Below are positions 19,032-28,516 of a stretch of 64,000 bases of DNA, piece after piece. The DNA is from Gulbenkiania mobilis (lineage in GTDB: Bacteria; Pseudomonadota; Gammaproteobacteria; Burkholderiales; Chromobacteriaceae), in NCBI GenBank assembly GCA_004346645.1, contig SMDA01000005.1, positions 186,001 to 250,000 on the forward strand, given 5' to 3'. Numbering within the stretch: the first letter of the stretch is position 1; the number at the start of each line of letters is the position of its first letter. The position numbers and the translations under genes were made by a program. The notes under the pieces were generated by a model. It was not told the origin of the DNA, searched no databases, and saw only the letters and a program-made list of their open reading frames with translations.

Positions 19032-20999
19032 TCAATTCCTTTTTTCGCGCTCCAGGTCCGACAGGGCCTGGCGCAGGCTGTCACGCAGCGTTTCGCTGAA
19101 CAGCATTTCATAATCGGTCTTCAACTGCTGCATCACCCCCGACAGCATGGCCTTGGCCTGCATTTCCAAGGCGTCCTGCAGCCACAGCGACAGCTCCACT
19201 TTCATGCGCGGCATGATGCGCCGATACAGCGACTCCACCAACGCGGCCTCGTCCACGACAGTGGCCGACGGCCCCTCGGCTGGTTCTACGATGCTGACTT
19301 CGGGTACAGCCCCGGGTACTGCTTTGGCCTCGGCAATTTCTTCGGGGGCCGGGGCGGCCTCCTGATCGGGTAGTGTTGCCTCTGGTCCTGGCCCGATCGC
19401 GGGTACGGTCGGCAGTTCCGGCGCGGCCACTTCCACCGGGAGTTCAACTTCCTCGATCACCAGTGGATAGCCCTCGGTAGCCGGTTGCGGTGGCAGCGCA
19501 GCTGTTGTCTGGGCAGCCGTCTCTTCGGGCACTTCCTGGCCTTCCCCAGAATGTATGGGCGCGGCAGTGTCCGTCACCAGCGGCAAGCGGTCCTTCATGC
19601 CGAGCGATCGTGTCTCCTCCGCAGTCAGGAGGCCTGCTTGCCCAGACGCTTCGGCCAAGCTGTCGGAGAGAGGCATGTCACATAGTTCGGATGCGGCCCC
19701 CGCCGCTGTTTCAACCGGCGGTTCCGTCGACGAGGACAGCGGGGCAGTCGACGCCGGTTCGATCGGTGGTTCGATTGCGGCGGCCTCTTTGGACGCCAGC
19801 ATTTCTTCGTCCGCGGGCGTCAAGGGGGCCGTTAAGTCTTCCAGCGCGGCCGAAGCAGTGCTTTCACTTGTTGGGTCGTTTTGCCCGCCGGGCAACGCCG
19901 TTAATGGCACCTCTGGCCCTGCTTGGGCGACGATCGGCTTGAGCCAGTCGGGCCAATCAGGCTCGGGCGCTTCCACGGGTCCTTGGCCACCGCCGAGAAC
20001 GCCCCGCGGCAGACTGTCTATGTCGAAGCTGGCGGCGGGCGAGTTAATGGTGAGCGGTTCGGTGGATGGTGCAGGCTCAGGCTGGTGCGAAGCTTCAGAT
20101 GCGGCAGTCCCTTCCGGGCGCTGGGGTACTTGCGTCGAAAAGGATTGATTGAAGACGGGTGTCTCCTGCCGAGCTTCCTCAGTCTCTGCTGTGGCCCCCA
20201 GGAGAGGGTCATACCCCCCGCTCGCCTGCAGGGCTGCTGCAGCTGGCGACAGATCTGCGGGGGGGGCATCCGGCGCTCGGGTCAGGTCCGGGGCCGCTGG
20301 GGCCGTGCTGTAAAAGGCAGCCGGTAGGATATCTTCCTCCGGGGGGGCAAGCGGCGCGGCCTCCATCGGGCGGGAGAATTGCGCAGAGGATTCGGTCGCA
20401 GCGTTCTCGTGCGTAGCGGGCTGCACCAAGGCTTCTGTTACGGGAGTGATCGCAACCGCTGCCAGTTCGGGAGAAGCGGACGAGGCCGCGGTGTTTTCGG
20501 CTGCCGTCGGCGTACCGAACAGGGCTTGGAGGCCGGCGGCTGGCGAAGGGTTGGCCGAAACCGTGGTCGGGTCAGCCTGTGGCGACAGGTCGAACTCGAA
20601 ATCGTCCTCTGCCGGCGGTTGGGGCGGCGCAGTCTGCCGCTCGGCAGCCGGAGCCATCGGCAAGGGGGCGAGCACATCGTCGAGTGACAGCTCGTCCGCG
20701 ATGGGGACATCCAGATCCAGCGAGGGCAGATCCTCGAACGGCAGCGTGACAGGTCGTTCGGCACGTTGCGGTCCGGCATCGACCACGTCTTCGAGCGGAA
20801 GGTCGGGCGGAATGTCCAGGCCGGTCTCGTCGGCGCTGTTCGGGTCGAAGGTGTCCAGTTCGGCGCTGAAGTCGAAGTCGGGAATCTCGACTTCGGCATC
20901 TTCGGTCAGCACTGGCAGCACCGGCTCCTCGGCCACTTCGGTCAGGACAGGGAGTTCCAGCGCGTCCCAATCGACGGCGGCTTTGGACGGATCGCTCAT
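19032..20999 (-). CDS. Hypothetical acidic Pro/Ala-rich protein with helical C-terminus
   Basis: 655 aa, not assigned. It starts with short repeats (LPVLTEVAEEPVLPVLTEDAE) and continues as about 560 residues of acidic Ala/Pro/Glu-rich, presumably disordered sequence. The last 70 residues (YRRIMPRMKVELSLWLQDAL to the end) are confidently helical and more conserved-looking. The VLTEV opening recalls Burkholderiales proteins annotated DUF2486, a memory-based resemblance only. It sits 4 bases after holC and 7 before the adenosyltransferase. A GTTGGCCGAA repeat lies inside at 20550. No membrane segment is visible. Confidence 0.7.
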   Translation of the reverse strand: MSDPSKAAVDWDALELPVLTEVAEEPVLPVLTEDAEVEIPDFDFSAELDTFDPNSADETGLDIPPDLPLEDVVDAGPQRAERPVTLPFEDLPSLDLDVPIADELSLDDVLAPLPMAPAAERQTAPPQPPAEDDFEFDLSPQADPTTVSANPSPAAGLQALFGTPTAAENTAASSASPELAAVAITPVTEALVQPATHENAATESSAQFSRPMEAAPLAPPEEDILPAAFYSTAPAAPDLTRAPDAPPADLSPAAAALQASGGYDPLLGATAETEEARQETPVFNQSFSTQVPQRPEGTAASEASHQPEPAPSTEPLTINSPAASFDIDSLPRGVLGGGQGPVEAPEPDWPDWLKPIVAQAGPEVPLTALPGGQNDPTSESTASAALEDLTAPLTPADEEMLASKEAAAIEPPIEPASTAPLSSSTEPPVETAAGAASELCDMPLSDSLAEASGQAGLLTAEETRSLGMKDRLPLVTDTAAPIHSGEGQEVPEETAAQTTAALPPQPATEGYPLVIEEVELPVEVAAPELPTVPAIGPGPEATLPDQEAAPAPEEIAEAKAVPGAVPEVSIVEPAEGPSATVVDEAALVESLYRRIMPRMKVELSLWLQDALEMQAKAMLSGVMQQLKTDYEMLFSETLRDSLRQALSDLEREKRN

Positions 21000-21003
21000 G
21001 GGT

Positions 21004-21441
21004 CTACCCCTGGCTCATATCGTGATGTTCGATGGAAAAGCCCTGCTCGCGATAGGCACGGTAATGGTCGCGCGCGCGGGCCATGCTGTCCGTGTCACTG
21101 CCGACGATTTCCAGGATGCGAAGGAAGCGCGCGGGACGCGCAGGCATGCGCCCGGAAAGGTTCAACAGCACCGGATGGGACAGGTTGTCGGGGAGGCTGT
21201 CTGTCATCCAGATGGGCGTGTCGTCAGCCTCGGGGCTGCCCAGCGGCGCATGCGGCACGAATAGCGTGTCTTCCAGACTCCATAGCCGGTGACTGAAGCC
21301 TTCAAGCGCAGCGGCATCCGGCAACCACACCAGAAGCCGCTCGCCGCTACGGTACACCCGAGCCGCCAGGCGGCAGGCAAACTGCCGTGGGTCGGCTACC
21401 CGGGTGTAGAAGTCGATCCGGTTCGGATCACTCGATGTCAT
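21004..21441 (-). CDS. holC: DNA polymerase III chi subunit
   Basis: 145 aa. Chi links the clamp loader to single-strand-binding protein. Visible segments: RIDFYTRVADPRQFACRLAARVY at the N-terminus, LLVWLPD, LWSLEDTLFVPHAPLG, and the C-terminal ARARDHYRAYREQGFSIEHHD. The ATG at 21441 overlaps the end of pepA by 14 bases. pepA-holC is a common proteobacterial pair. valS, which often follows holC, is absent here and is replaced by the 655-aa gene. Confidence 0.92.
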   Translation of the reverse strand: MTSSDPNRIDFYTRVADPRQFACRLAARVYRSGERLLVWLPDAAALEGFSHRLWSLEDTLFVPHAPLGSPEADDTPIWMTDSLPDNLSHPVLLNLSGRMPARPARFLRILEIVGSDTDSMARARDHYRAYREQGFSIEHHDMSQG

Positions 21442-22990
21442 CGTCGCCCGCTTCCGGCACCTCACGGCGCGGCCGGCCACGGCGGACCACGTTGCCCAGC
21501 GCGATGTCCGCACGGTCTTGCAGGAACTGCATCAGAAGCGGTACCGGCCGGCCGGTGGCACCCTTGTCCTTGCCGCCTTTCCAGGCCGTGCCCGCGATGT
21601 CCAGATGGGCCCAGTCGTAGGCCTTGGCAAAGCGTGACAGGAAGCAGGCGGCTGTGATGCTGCCACCGGGGCGGCCGCCGATGTTGGCCATGTCGGCAAA
21701 CGGGCTCTTGAGGAGCTCCTGATACTCCTCCCACAGCGGCATGTGCCAGGCGCGGTCACCGACTTCTTCGCCGGCCGCGATCAGCTCGCGCGCCAGACCG
21801 TCCTGGTTGCTGTAGAGGCCGGTGGCGACATTGCCCAGCGCGATCACGCAGGCGCCGGTGAGCGTGGCAACGTCGATCACGGTGGTCGGGTTGAAGCGCT
21901 CCGCATAGGTAAGCGCATCACACAGGATCAGGCGGCCTTCGGCGTCGGTGTTGAGCACTTCCACCGTCTGGCCGGACATGGTGGTGACGATGTCGCCGGG
22001 CTTGAGCGCATTGCCCGACGGCATGTTCTCGCAGGAGGGAACGATGGCGATCAGGTTCAGCGGCAGCTTCATCTCTACGGCTGCGCGGAAGGTGCCAAGC
22101 ACGGTGGCCGCACCGCACATGTCGTATTTCATCTCGTCCATGCCCTCGCCGGGTTTGAGCGAGATACCGCCCGAGTCGAAGGTAATGCCTTTGCCGACCA
22201 GGGCCACGGGGCGCTCGCCCTCGCGTCCGCCGTTGTAGCGCAGCACGATCAGCCGGGCGTCCTCGGTGCTGCCGCGGGCCACGGACAGGAAGGAATGCAT
22301 GCCTAGCTCGGCAATTGCGGCACCATCGAGGATTTCGGCCTGGGCGCCCAGCGTCTCGGCCATGCGGCGGGCTTCTTCGGCGAGGTAAGTGGGCGTGCAG
22401 ATATTGCCCGGCAGATTGCCCAGGTCCTTGGCGAATTTCATGCCGTTGGCAATCGCCAGCCCACGCAGCAGGCCCTTCTCCCCATCGGCCAGATCACTAC
22501 GGCGCGGCACCGCCAGCGTCAGCTTGCGTGGCTCACGGGCAGGTTCATCGGTGCGCGTCTTGAAACGGTCGAAGCGGTATAGCGCGTCCAGCGTGATGAC
22601 GGCCGCCTGCTCCACCATCCATTCGACGTCGTGCTTCTTGACCGTCAGTTCGGTGAGGTAGCTGACGGCTTCGTTGGCCGAAGTTTGCGTCAGCGCGCGG
22701 ATGGAGGCACGGATAGCCTCGCGATATTCCTTGGCCCGGAAGTCGCGCTCCTTGCCTAATCCCACCAGAAGGACGCGATCACACAGGGTGTGAGGCACTG
22801 CATGCAGCATGAGTGTGCTGCCCAGCTTGCCTTCCATGTCGCCACGGCGCAGCACGTCGCTGATGAAGCCGTTGGAGATGCGGTCAAGCAGATCTGCGGC
22901 GAAGGTGAGCTTTCGGGATTCATGAACGCCCACGATCACGCAGGCAACGCGCTGCTTCTCCGGGCTCCCGCTTTTTATGTTAAATTCCAT
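21428..22990 (-). CDS. pepA: Leucyl aminopeptidase
   Basis: 520 aa, an M17 family dizinc aminopeptidase. The metal and catalytic motifs are VGKGITFDSGGISLKPG, YDMCGAATVLG, and the signature NTDAEGRL, plus GGSITAACFL near the C-terminus. The C-terminal tail after residue 500 is acidic and unusual (ending GDDDIE). Some PepA proteins also bind DNA; that is not testable here. First gene of the minus-strand run, divergent from lptF across a 210-base spacer (22991-23200). A GTTGGCCGAA repeat lies at 22673. Confidence 0.95.
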   Translation of the reverse strand: MEFNIKSGSPEKQRVACVIVGVHESRKLTFAADLLDRISNGFISDVLRRGDMEGKLGSTLMLHAVPHTLCDRVLLVGLGKERDFRAKEYREAIRASIRALTQTSANEAVSYLTELTVKKHDVEWMVEQAAVITLDALYRFDRFKTRTDEPAREPRKLTLAVPRRSDLADGEKGLLRGLAIANGMKFAKDLGNLPGNICTPTYLAEEARRMAETLGAQAEILDGAAIAELGMHSFLSVARGSTEDARLIVLRYNGGREGERPVALVGKGITFDSGGISLKPGEGMDEMKYDMCGAATVLGTFRAAVEMKLPLNLIAIVPSCENMPSGNALKPGDIVTTMSGQTVEVLNTDAEGRLILCDALTYAERFNPTTVIDVATLTGACVIALGNVATGLYSNQDGLARELIAAGEEVGDRAWHMPLWEEYQELLKSPFADMANIGGRPGGSITAACFLSRFAKAYDWAHLDIAGTAWKGGKDKGATGRPVPLLMQFLQDRADIALGNVVRRGRPRREVPEAGDDDIE

Positions 22991-23200
22991 GTGTACTCCC
23001 GTTGGTGACGAGTGCCAGCTCTTCTGCCCTGCCGGCGGGTTTTGCCCGGCGCTGGTCGTGTTCTTTCGAGCCAGCCTTCCTTGCGTGTGCGCTGCCGATC
23101 TTCGTACGATTACGCGAAAACCTGTCGGAAAAGCCGCTTCAGCAATTTCGAATTAAATTATCACTACGCTAACCGGAAAAAGTCAAAAAGGCCGCCACTC

Positions 23201-24304
23201 ATGGTTTTTCACAAGAGCCTGACCCGCGAACTGACCTTCACGGCAGTCGGGGTTTTCGTCGTGCTCCTGGCAATCCTGCTTTCCACCCAGGCGATCAACC
23301 TGCTTGGTCGTGCTGCGGAAGGCCGCGTGGCCAACGAGGCCGTGGCCGCACTCATCGGCTTCTGGGCCCTGGGCCTCTTCCCCCTGCTGCTAATTCTTAC
23401 GGTGTTCGTCAGCACGCTGGTAGTGCTCACCCGGGTCTGGCGTGATCACGAGATGGCGGTATGGCTGTCCGCCGGCGTGTCACTGCGCAACTGGACGTGG
23501 CCGATCCAGCGCTTTGCCCTGCCACTGGCCCTTCTGGTGGCCGTGGTCTCGCTGTATGTCGGCCCTTGGGCCCAGCAACGCAGCAAGCAGTATGCGGAAA
23601 TCCTCAAGCAACGCGAAGAGCTGTCGGCGATCGCACCGGGCATCTTCAAGGAGTCCAAGGCGGCCAACCGCATCTATTTCGTCGAAAACTATTCCGGTGA
23701 GCGAGGAGCGGCGTCCAACATCTTCGTGCAGGACATCACCGAAGGCCGCGTGGCCACGGTACTGGCGCGGGCGGGTAAGGTGGAAACCAAGGAGAACGGC
23801 GAGCGGGTACTGGTGCTGGAGAACGGTCGACGCTACGCGGGCGAGCCGGGCAGCAAGGACTACGAAGAGGCGGATTTCGAACGCTTCACCGTCAGCATCG
23901 GTGAGCAGCAGCCGCTGATTGGCCCGGCTACCAACAGGCAGGCGCTGCCGACGGCGCTGCTGTGGGCGAGCAACCGGGCTGAAGACAAGGCTGAGCTGGC
24001 GTGGCGGCTCTCGATGCCGCTCTCGTGCCTGATTCTGGCTTTCCTTGCAGTCCCGCTATCGTATTTCAACCCGCGCAGCGGCCACACCTACAATCTGGTG
24101 TTCGCGCTGCTGGCATACTTCCTTTATCAGAACGGACTGACGCTGACCCGCAACTGGATCAGCCAGGACAGGATTCCGGTCTTGGCCATCCTGCTGCCGC
24201 ACGTGCTGATGGCTGGCCTGGGCCTGCTGCTGATGGCCTACCGCAGCCGGCCTTCGATGCGCTTCGGGCAGTTCCTGATGCGTGGCCTGAGGAGCAAGGC
24301 ATGA
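23201..24304 (+). CDS. lptF: LPS export ABC transporter permease
   Basis: 367 aa. With LptG and the ATPase LptB it pulls LPS from the inner membrane into the Lpt bridge. Three N-terminal and three C-terminal membrane segments flank a periplasmic jellyroll domain (about 110-260). It begins MVFHKSLTRELTFTAVGVF, typical of LptF. The ATG at 23201 has AAAAAGG 9 bases upstream; the frame extends to 23012 but without a start signal. The stop overlaps lptG by 4 bases (ATGA). Confidence 0.94.
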   Translation: MVFHKSLTRELTFTAVGVFVVLLAILLSTQAINLLGRAAEGRVANEAVAALIGFWALGLFPLLLILTVFVSTLVVLTRVWRDHEMAVWLSAGVSLRNWTWPIQRFALPLALLVAVVSLYVGPWAQQRSKQYAEILKQREELSAIAPGIFKESKAANRIYFVENYSGERGAASNIFVQDITEGRVATVLARAGKVETKENGERVLVLENGRRYAGEPGSKDYEEADFERFTVSIGEQQPLIGPATNRQALPTALLWASNRAEDKAELAWRLSMPLSCLILAFLAVPLSYFNPRSGHTYNLVFALLAYFLYQNGLTLTRNWISQDRIPVLAILLPHVLMAGLGLLLMAYRSRPSMRFGQFLMRGLRSKA

Positions 24305-25377
24305 AGCTGATCACCCGTTACGTGCTGGGCGAACTGGCCCTCTACACATTCTTTACCCTACTGGCGCTGCTCGGGCTGTTCGCCTTCTTCGACATCGTCA
24401 AGGAGGTGCCCGATCTGGGACAGGGCAACTACACCCTGTGGGTGATGCTGGCTTATGTGGGCCTGCTGATGCCTGGCCATGCCTACGAGCTGATGCCGCT
24501 GGCAGTGCTGATCGGTGCGCTGGTGGCGATGTCACAGCTGGCGATGAGCAGCGAATATACGGTTATCCGTACCAGTGGCGTGTCGCTGCGCCAGGTGGGG
24601 GGCATTCTATTTCTCTTCGGGCTGATCTTTGCACTGGTCACGATGCTGCTGGGCGAACTTGTGGCGCCGGCCGCCGAGCAGCAGGCCGAGCGAATGCGGC
24701 TGGGAGCGACGCGTTCCATGGTGGCGCAGGAGTTTCAGTCGGGAATCTGGGTGAAGGACAACCGCAACTTCATCAACGTGGGAGAAATGCTGCCGGACAA
24801 CACGTTGCTGAAAGTGCGCATCTATACCTACGATCAGGACTACCGTCTCGTCACCACGCGCTATGCAGACCGTGGCGTCTACAACGGGGAGCGCAAGCTC
24901 TGGCAGCTGGAAAACGTGCGCGAGTCCCGGCTGTTCCGCGATCATGTCGAAAGTCAGGTCTACCCGCGTCTCGACTGGAACTCTGTGGTTGAACCTCGCA
25001 TTCTCGATGTACTGCTGGTGGTGCCAGAGCAGATGTCCGCAGCCAGCCTGGTGCGTTACATCGAGCATCTTTCGGCCAACAAGCAGAAAACCAGCCGCTA
25101 CGAGATTGCGCTATGGGGCAAGGTATTCTACCCGCTCGCTTGCGTGTCGATGGCGCTGGTGGCGCTGGCATTCACTCCGCGCCAGCGCCGTCAGGGACAA
25201 CTCGGGCTGCGGGTATTCGCCGGCATTTGTCTCGGGGTGGGCTTTCACTTCATCAACCGGCTCTTCGGCCACCTGGGTCTGCTCTACGACTGGAATGCCG
25301 TGCTGGCAGCCACTGTACCCACCCTACTCTTTCTGGTGGCCGGGGTGGCACTGATCCGGCTTCAGGAGAAGCACTGA
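24301..25377 (+). CDS. lptG: LPS export ABC transporter permease
   Basis: 358 aa, the partner of LptF. It starts MKLITRYVLGELALYTFFTLLALL, with six membrane segments and a periplasmic middle domain; the MSSEYTVIRTSGVS segment contacts the ATPase LptB in the known complex. It overlaps lptF by 4 bases and is followed by glnD after one base. Translation of the three genes is probably coupled. A reverse GTTGGCCGAA repeat lies at 25071. Confidence 0.94.
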   Translation: MKLITRYVLGELALYTFFTLLALLGLFAFFDIVKEVPDLGQGNYTLWVMLAYVGLLMPGHAYELMPLAVLIGALVAMSQLAMSSEYTVIRTSGVSLRQVGGILFLFGLIFALVTMLLGELVAPAAEQQAERMRLGATRSMVAQEFQSGIWVKDNRNFINVGEMLPDNTLLKVRIYTYDQDYRLVTTRYADRGVYNGERKLWQLENVRESRLFRDHVESQVYPRLDWNSVVEPRILDVLLVVPEQMSAASLVRYIEHLSANKQKTSRYEIALWGKVFYPLACVSMALVALAFTPRQRRQGQLGLRVFAGICLGVGFHFINRLFGHLGLLYDWNAVLAATVPTLLFLVAGVALIRLQEKH

Positions 25378-25378
25378 C

Positions 25379-27952
25379 ATGATCGCGACTTCGGCCGACC
25401 TTGCCCGCGAGATTCGCGAGGCCCTGCATCAAGGCCAGCAGGGGTTGGCCGAAGAGTACCACCTGCTGCGGGACCCGGAGCGCTATCTGGCTGGGCACAC
25501 GGCCCTGGTGGATGTCGCACTTCAAGGCCTGTGGGCGTCACTGGGCGAGTGCGCCTCGCAGGCAGCCTTGGTAGCGGTGGGCGGTTACGGTCGGGCCCAG
25601 CTCTTTCCCCATTCGGACATAGACATCCTGCTGCTCTTGCCCGAGACGCCCTCTGCCTCGCTTCAGGCCGGCATCGAACAACTGGTGGGGATGATGTGGG
25701 ATGTGGGTCTTGTGATCGGACACAGCGTTCGCACTCCCTCGCAGTGCCGCGAGGAGGCTGCAGCTGACCTGACGGTGGAGACCAATCTTTTGGAGCACCG
25801 TCTGGTCGCCGGCGATGCCGCGCTCTACCGGGGCCTTTTCGAGACGCTGGACCTGCATCGCGACCCGGTGGCCTTCAGTGAAGGCAAAGTGCTGGAACAG
25901 CAGCATCGCCACACGCGGCATTATGGCGTCACCAACAATCTCGAGCCCAACGTCAAGGAAAGTCCGGGCGGACTGCGCGACTTGCACACGTTGCTCTGGA
26001 TCAGCAAGGCTGCCGGGCTGGGCGGTCACTGGGATGCGCTGGTGCAGCGGGGCATTCTCACCCTGTCCGAAGCGCGACTCATCAAGCACAGCGAACGGCA
26101 GCTGCAGAAGCTGCGCATCGACCTGCACCTTCTGGCACGCCGCGGCGAGGACCGGCTGATCTTCGACCTGCAGCAGCAACTGGGGCTGGCCTGGGGGCTG
26201 GTGGACACACCGGCCAAGCGTGCCAGCGAGCAGGTGATGCAGCTCTACTACCGTGCAGCCAAGACCGTGGTGCAGCTCAACGGCATCCTGCTGCCCAATC
26301 TGCGCGCCCGCCTCTACTCGGCTGTTCCGCGAGTGACCCAGACCCTCAGCGACCGTTTTTATGCGGTTAATGGCATGCTCGGCATTCGTCGTCCGGATGT
26401 GTTCGAGAAGTCGCCTTCTGCGATCCTCGAGGCCTTCCTGATGCTGCAGCGTCACCCCGAGCTCACCGGTTTCGCCCCCCGCATGCTGCGGGCCCTATGG
26501 CATGCACGCAGCCGCATCAACGAGAAGTTCCGCAACGACCCCATCAACCGTCAGCTTTTCATGGAGATCCTGCGCTCGCCGGGGCTAACGCGTTGCCTGC
26601 GGCGGATGAACCTCTACGGAGTGCTGGGCAAGTATCTCCCCAACTTCGGTCGCATCGTCGGCCAGATGCAGCACGACCTCTTTCATGTCTACACCGTAGA
26701 CGAACACATCCTGATGGTGGTACGCAACCTGCGCCGCTTCGCCATCAGCGCGTTCAACCACGAATACCCCTTCCTGTCGCGCCTGATCAATGATTTCGAG
26801 CGACCGGAGGTCCTGTACATCGCCGGCCTCTTCCATGACATTGCCAAGGGACGGGGCGGAGACCATTCACAGCTGGGCATGGCCGACGTCGCTGCCTTCT
26901 GCGAGGGCCATGGACTGTCGCAGGAAGACACGGCGCTGGCCACCTGGCTGGTGGGCCAGCACCTGACGATGTCCAGCATCGCGCAGAAGCAGGACATCTA
27001 CGATCCGGAAACCGTGCAGCGCTTCGCCGAGATCGTCAGGACACCGCGACGGCTAACCGCGCTTTACCTGCTGACGGTAGCCGACATCCGTGGCACCAGC
27101 CCCAAGGTGTGGAATGCCTGGAAAGCCAAGCTCCTCGAGGATCTCTACAACGCCACGCTCAAGACGCTGCTGCGCGGCGGAGAGCTGGACGTGGAATCCG
27201 AACTGGAGGAGCGCAAGGCGCAGGCGCAGGCGCAGCTGCGCCTGTTTGCAGTGCCAGAGGGCGTCGAGGACAGGCTCTGGAGCCAACTCGACACTGTTTA
27301 TTTCCTGCGTCACGAAGCACGGGAAATCGCCTGGCATGCGCGACACCTCAACCGCTACGTGCACACTGCAGACCCTATCGTGCGGGCCCGGCTGTCGGAC
27401 GACCGGGAGGGGATCCAGGTCATGGTTTACACCCCGGATCAGCCCGAACTCTTCGCGCGCATCTGTGCGTTCTTCGGACGGACCCACTACAGCATTGCGG
27501 ATGCCAAGATCTATACCACTCGCCATGGGTATGCGCTGGACACCTTTTACGTATTCATCCCAGAGCACCATGATGGAGATTATCGCGACCTCATCAACTT
27601 CATCGAGTTCGAACTGGCCCAGACGCTGGTGCGGGCCGAGCCGGTGGAGCTTCCGGCCGGCGGGCGCATCAGCCGGCACCTGAAGCATTTTCCCGTCACG
27701 CCACAGATCACCCTTCGTCCTGACGACAAGGAGAACTTTTTTGTGCTCTCCATTGTGGCAGGCGATAAGCCGGGCCTGCTGGCTTGCATCGCGAAGGTCC
27801 TGGCGGATTACCGGCTTAATGTGCACTCGGCCAAGATCATGACGCTGGGCAGCCGGGTGGAAGATTCCTTCCAGCTGACCGGACCGGGCCTGCACGATGA
27901 CCGTACCGTGCTGGAACTTGAAACCGACCTGATGGCTGCCCTGCGCATCTGA
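25379..27952 (+). CDS. glnD: PII uridylyltransferase/uridylyl-removing enzyme
   Basis: 857 aa. Senses glutamine and uridylylates or de-uridylylates PII. Domains in order: nucleotidyltransferase (GGYGRAQLFPHSDIDILLL, about residue 68), GlnD-specific helical region, HD domain with LFHDIAKGRGGDHS (about 480), and two ACT domains at the C-terminus (about 680-760 and 785-857). All catalytic signatures are intact. It starts one base after lptG, an unusual partner, so nitrogen sensing may be co-expressed with LPS export here. A GTTGGCCGAA repeat lies at 25444. Confidence 0.96.
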   Translation: MIATSADLAREIREALHQGQQGLAEEYHLLRDPERYLAGHTALVDVALQGLWASLGECASQAALVAVGGYGRAQLFPHSDIDILLLLPETPSASLQAGIEQLVGMMWDVGLVIGHSVRTPSQCREEAAADLTVETNLLEHRLVAGDAALYRGLFETLDLHRDPVAFSEGKVLEQQHRHTRHYGVTNNLEPNVKESPGGLRDLHTLLWISKAAGLGGHWDALVQRGILTLSEARLIKHSERQLQKLRIDLHLLARRGEDRLIFDLQQQLGLAWGLVDTPAKRASEQVMQLYYRAAKTVVQLNGILLPNLRARLYSAVPRVTQTLSDRFYAVNGMLGIRRPDVFEKSPSAILEAFLMLQRHPELTGFAPRMLRALWHARSRINEKFRNDPINRQLFMEILRSPGLTRCLRRMNLYGVLGKYLPNFGRIVGQMQHDLFHVYTVDEHILMVVRNLRRFAISAFNHEYPFLSRLINDFERPEVLYIAGLFHDIAKGRGGDHSQLGMADVAAFCEGHGLSQEDTALATWLVGQHLTMSSIAQKQDIYDPETVQRFAEIVRTPRRLTALYLLTVADIRGTSPKVWNAWKAKLLEDLYNATLKTLLRGGELDVESELEERKAQAQAQLRLFAVPEGVEDRLWSQLDTVYFLRHEAREIAWHARHLNRYVHTADPIVRARLSDDREGIQVMVYTPDQPELFARICAFFGRTHYSIADAKIYTTRHGYALDTFYVFIPEHHDGDYRDLINFIEFELAQTLVRAEPVELPAGGRISRHLKHFPVTPQITLRPDDKENFFVLSIVAGDKPGLLACIAKVLADYRLNVHSAKIMTLGSRVEDSFQLTGPGLHDDRTVLELETDLMAALRI

Positions 27953-27969
27953 CACCCCTACGAGGAACT

Positions 27970-28431
27970 ATGACTCAGAAGCTTTATTACGAAGACCTGG
28001 AGCCAGGCCGCTGTTTTGAGAGCCGGGTGCATGAGCTGACCGAGGAGGAACTGATCGGCTTTGCCCGGCAGTATGATCCCCAGTTCTTTCATACCGATCC
28101 GGAGGCCGCACGCGACAGTGTGTTCAATGGCCTGGCTGCCAGTGGCTGGCATACCTGTGCTCTGTCGATGCGCTTGATCACGGACTCTCCTCTTGGACGC
28201 GTTGCCAACGGCTTGGTCGGCATGCAAATTGACAGCCTGCGCTGGCCCGTACCGACCCGCGCCGGCGATACGCTGCGGGTGGAAGTGGAGGTGCTGGAGC
28301 GGCGAGTGTCGTCCAGTCAGCCGAAGTTCGGCGTGGTTCGGTTGCGCTGGACTACGCGCAACCAGCGCAACGAGATCGCAATGCAGCTGGAGAATGCCAT
28401 CTGGGCCGCGCGGCGGCCGCAGGTGGGCTGA
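27970..28431 (+). CDS. MaoC-family (hot-dog) dehydratase-like protein
   Basis: 153 aa. A single hot-dog domain with the hydratase-2 region FARQYDPQFFHTDPEAAR, including the Asp and His expected for (R)-enoyl-CoA hydratase chemistry, then GLAASGWHTCALSMRL. The substrate is not evident. It begins 17 bases after glnD, so it may be its last co-transcribed gene, and ends at a bidirectional terminator shared with guaC. Confidence 0.85.
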   Translation: MTQKLYYEDLEPGRCFESRVHELTEEELIGFARQYDPQFFHTDPEAARDSVFNGLAASGWHTCALSMRLITDSPLGRVANGLVGMQIDSLRWPVPTRAGDTLRVEVEVLERRVSSSQPKFGVVRLRWTTRNQRNEIAMQLENAIWAARRPQVG

Positions 28432-28447
28432 CCGGCTGCCAGATGAG

Positions 28448-28475
28448 AAAAAGCGCTCCCTAGGGGGCGCTTTTT
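28448..28475. terminator. Bidirectional terminator between the maoC-like gene and guaC
   Basis: AAAAAGCGC and GCGCTTTTT arms with an inner CCC/GGG pairing around a small loop give a near-perfect symmetrical hairpin with A- and T-tracts on both sides. Confidence 0.85.
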
Positions 28476-28516
28476 CGTGGGGTCGGCAGGAGCGGGACGG
28501 CCAATCGTCTTCAGGC

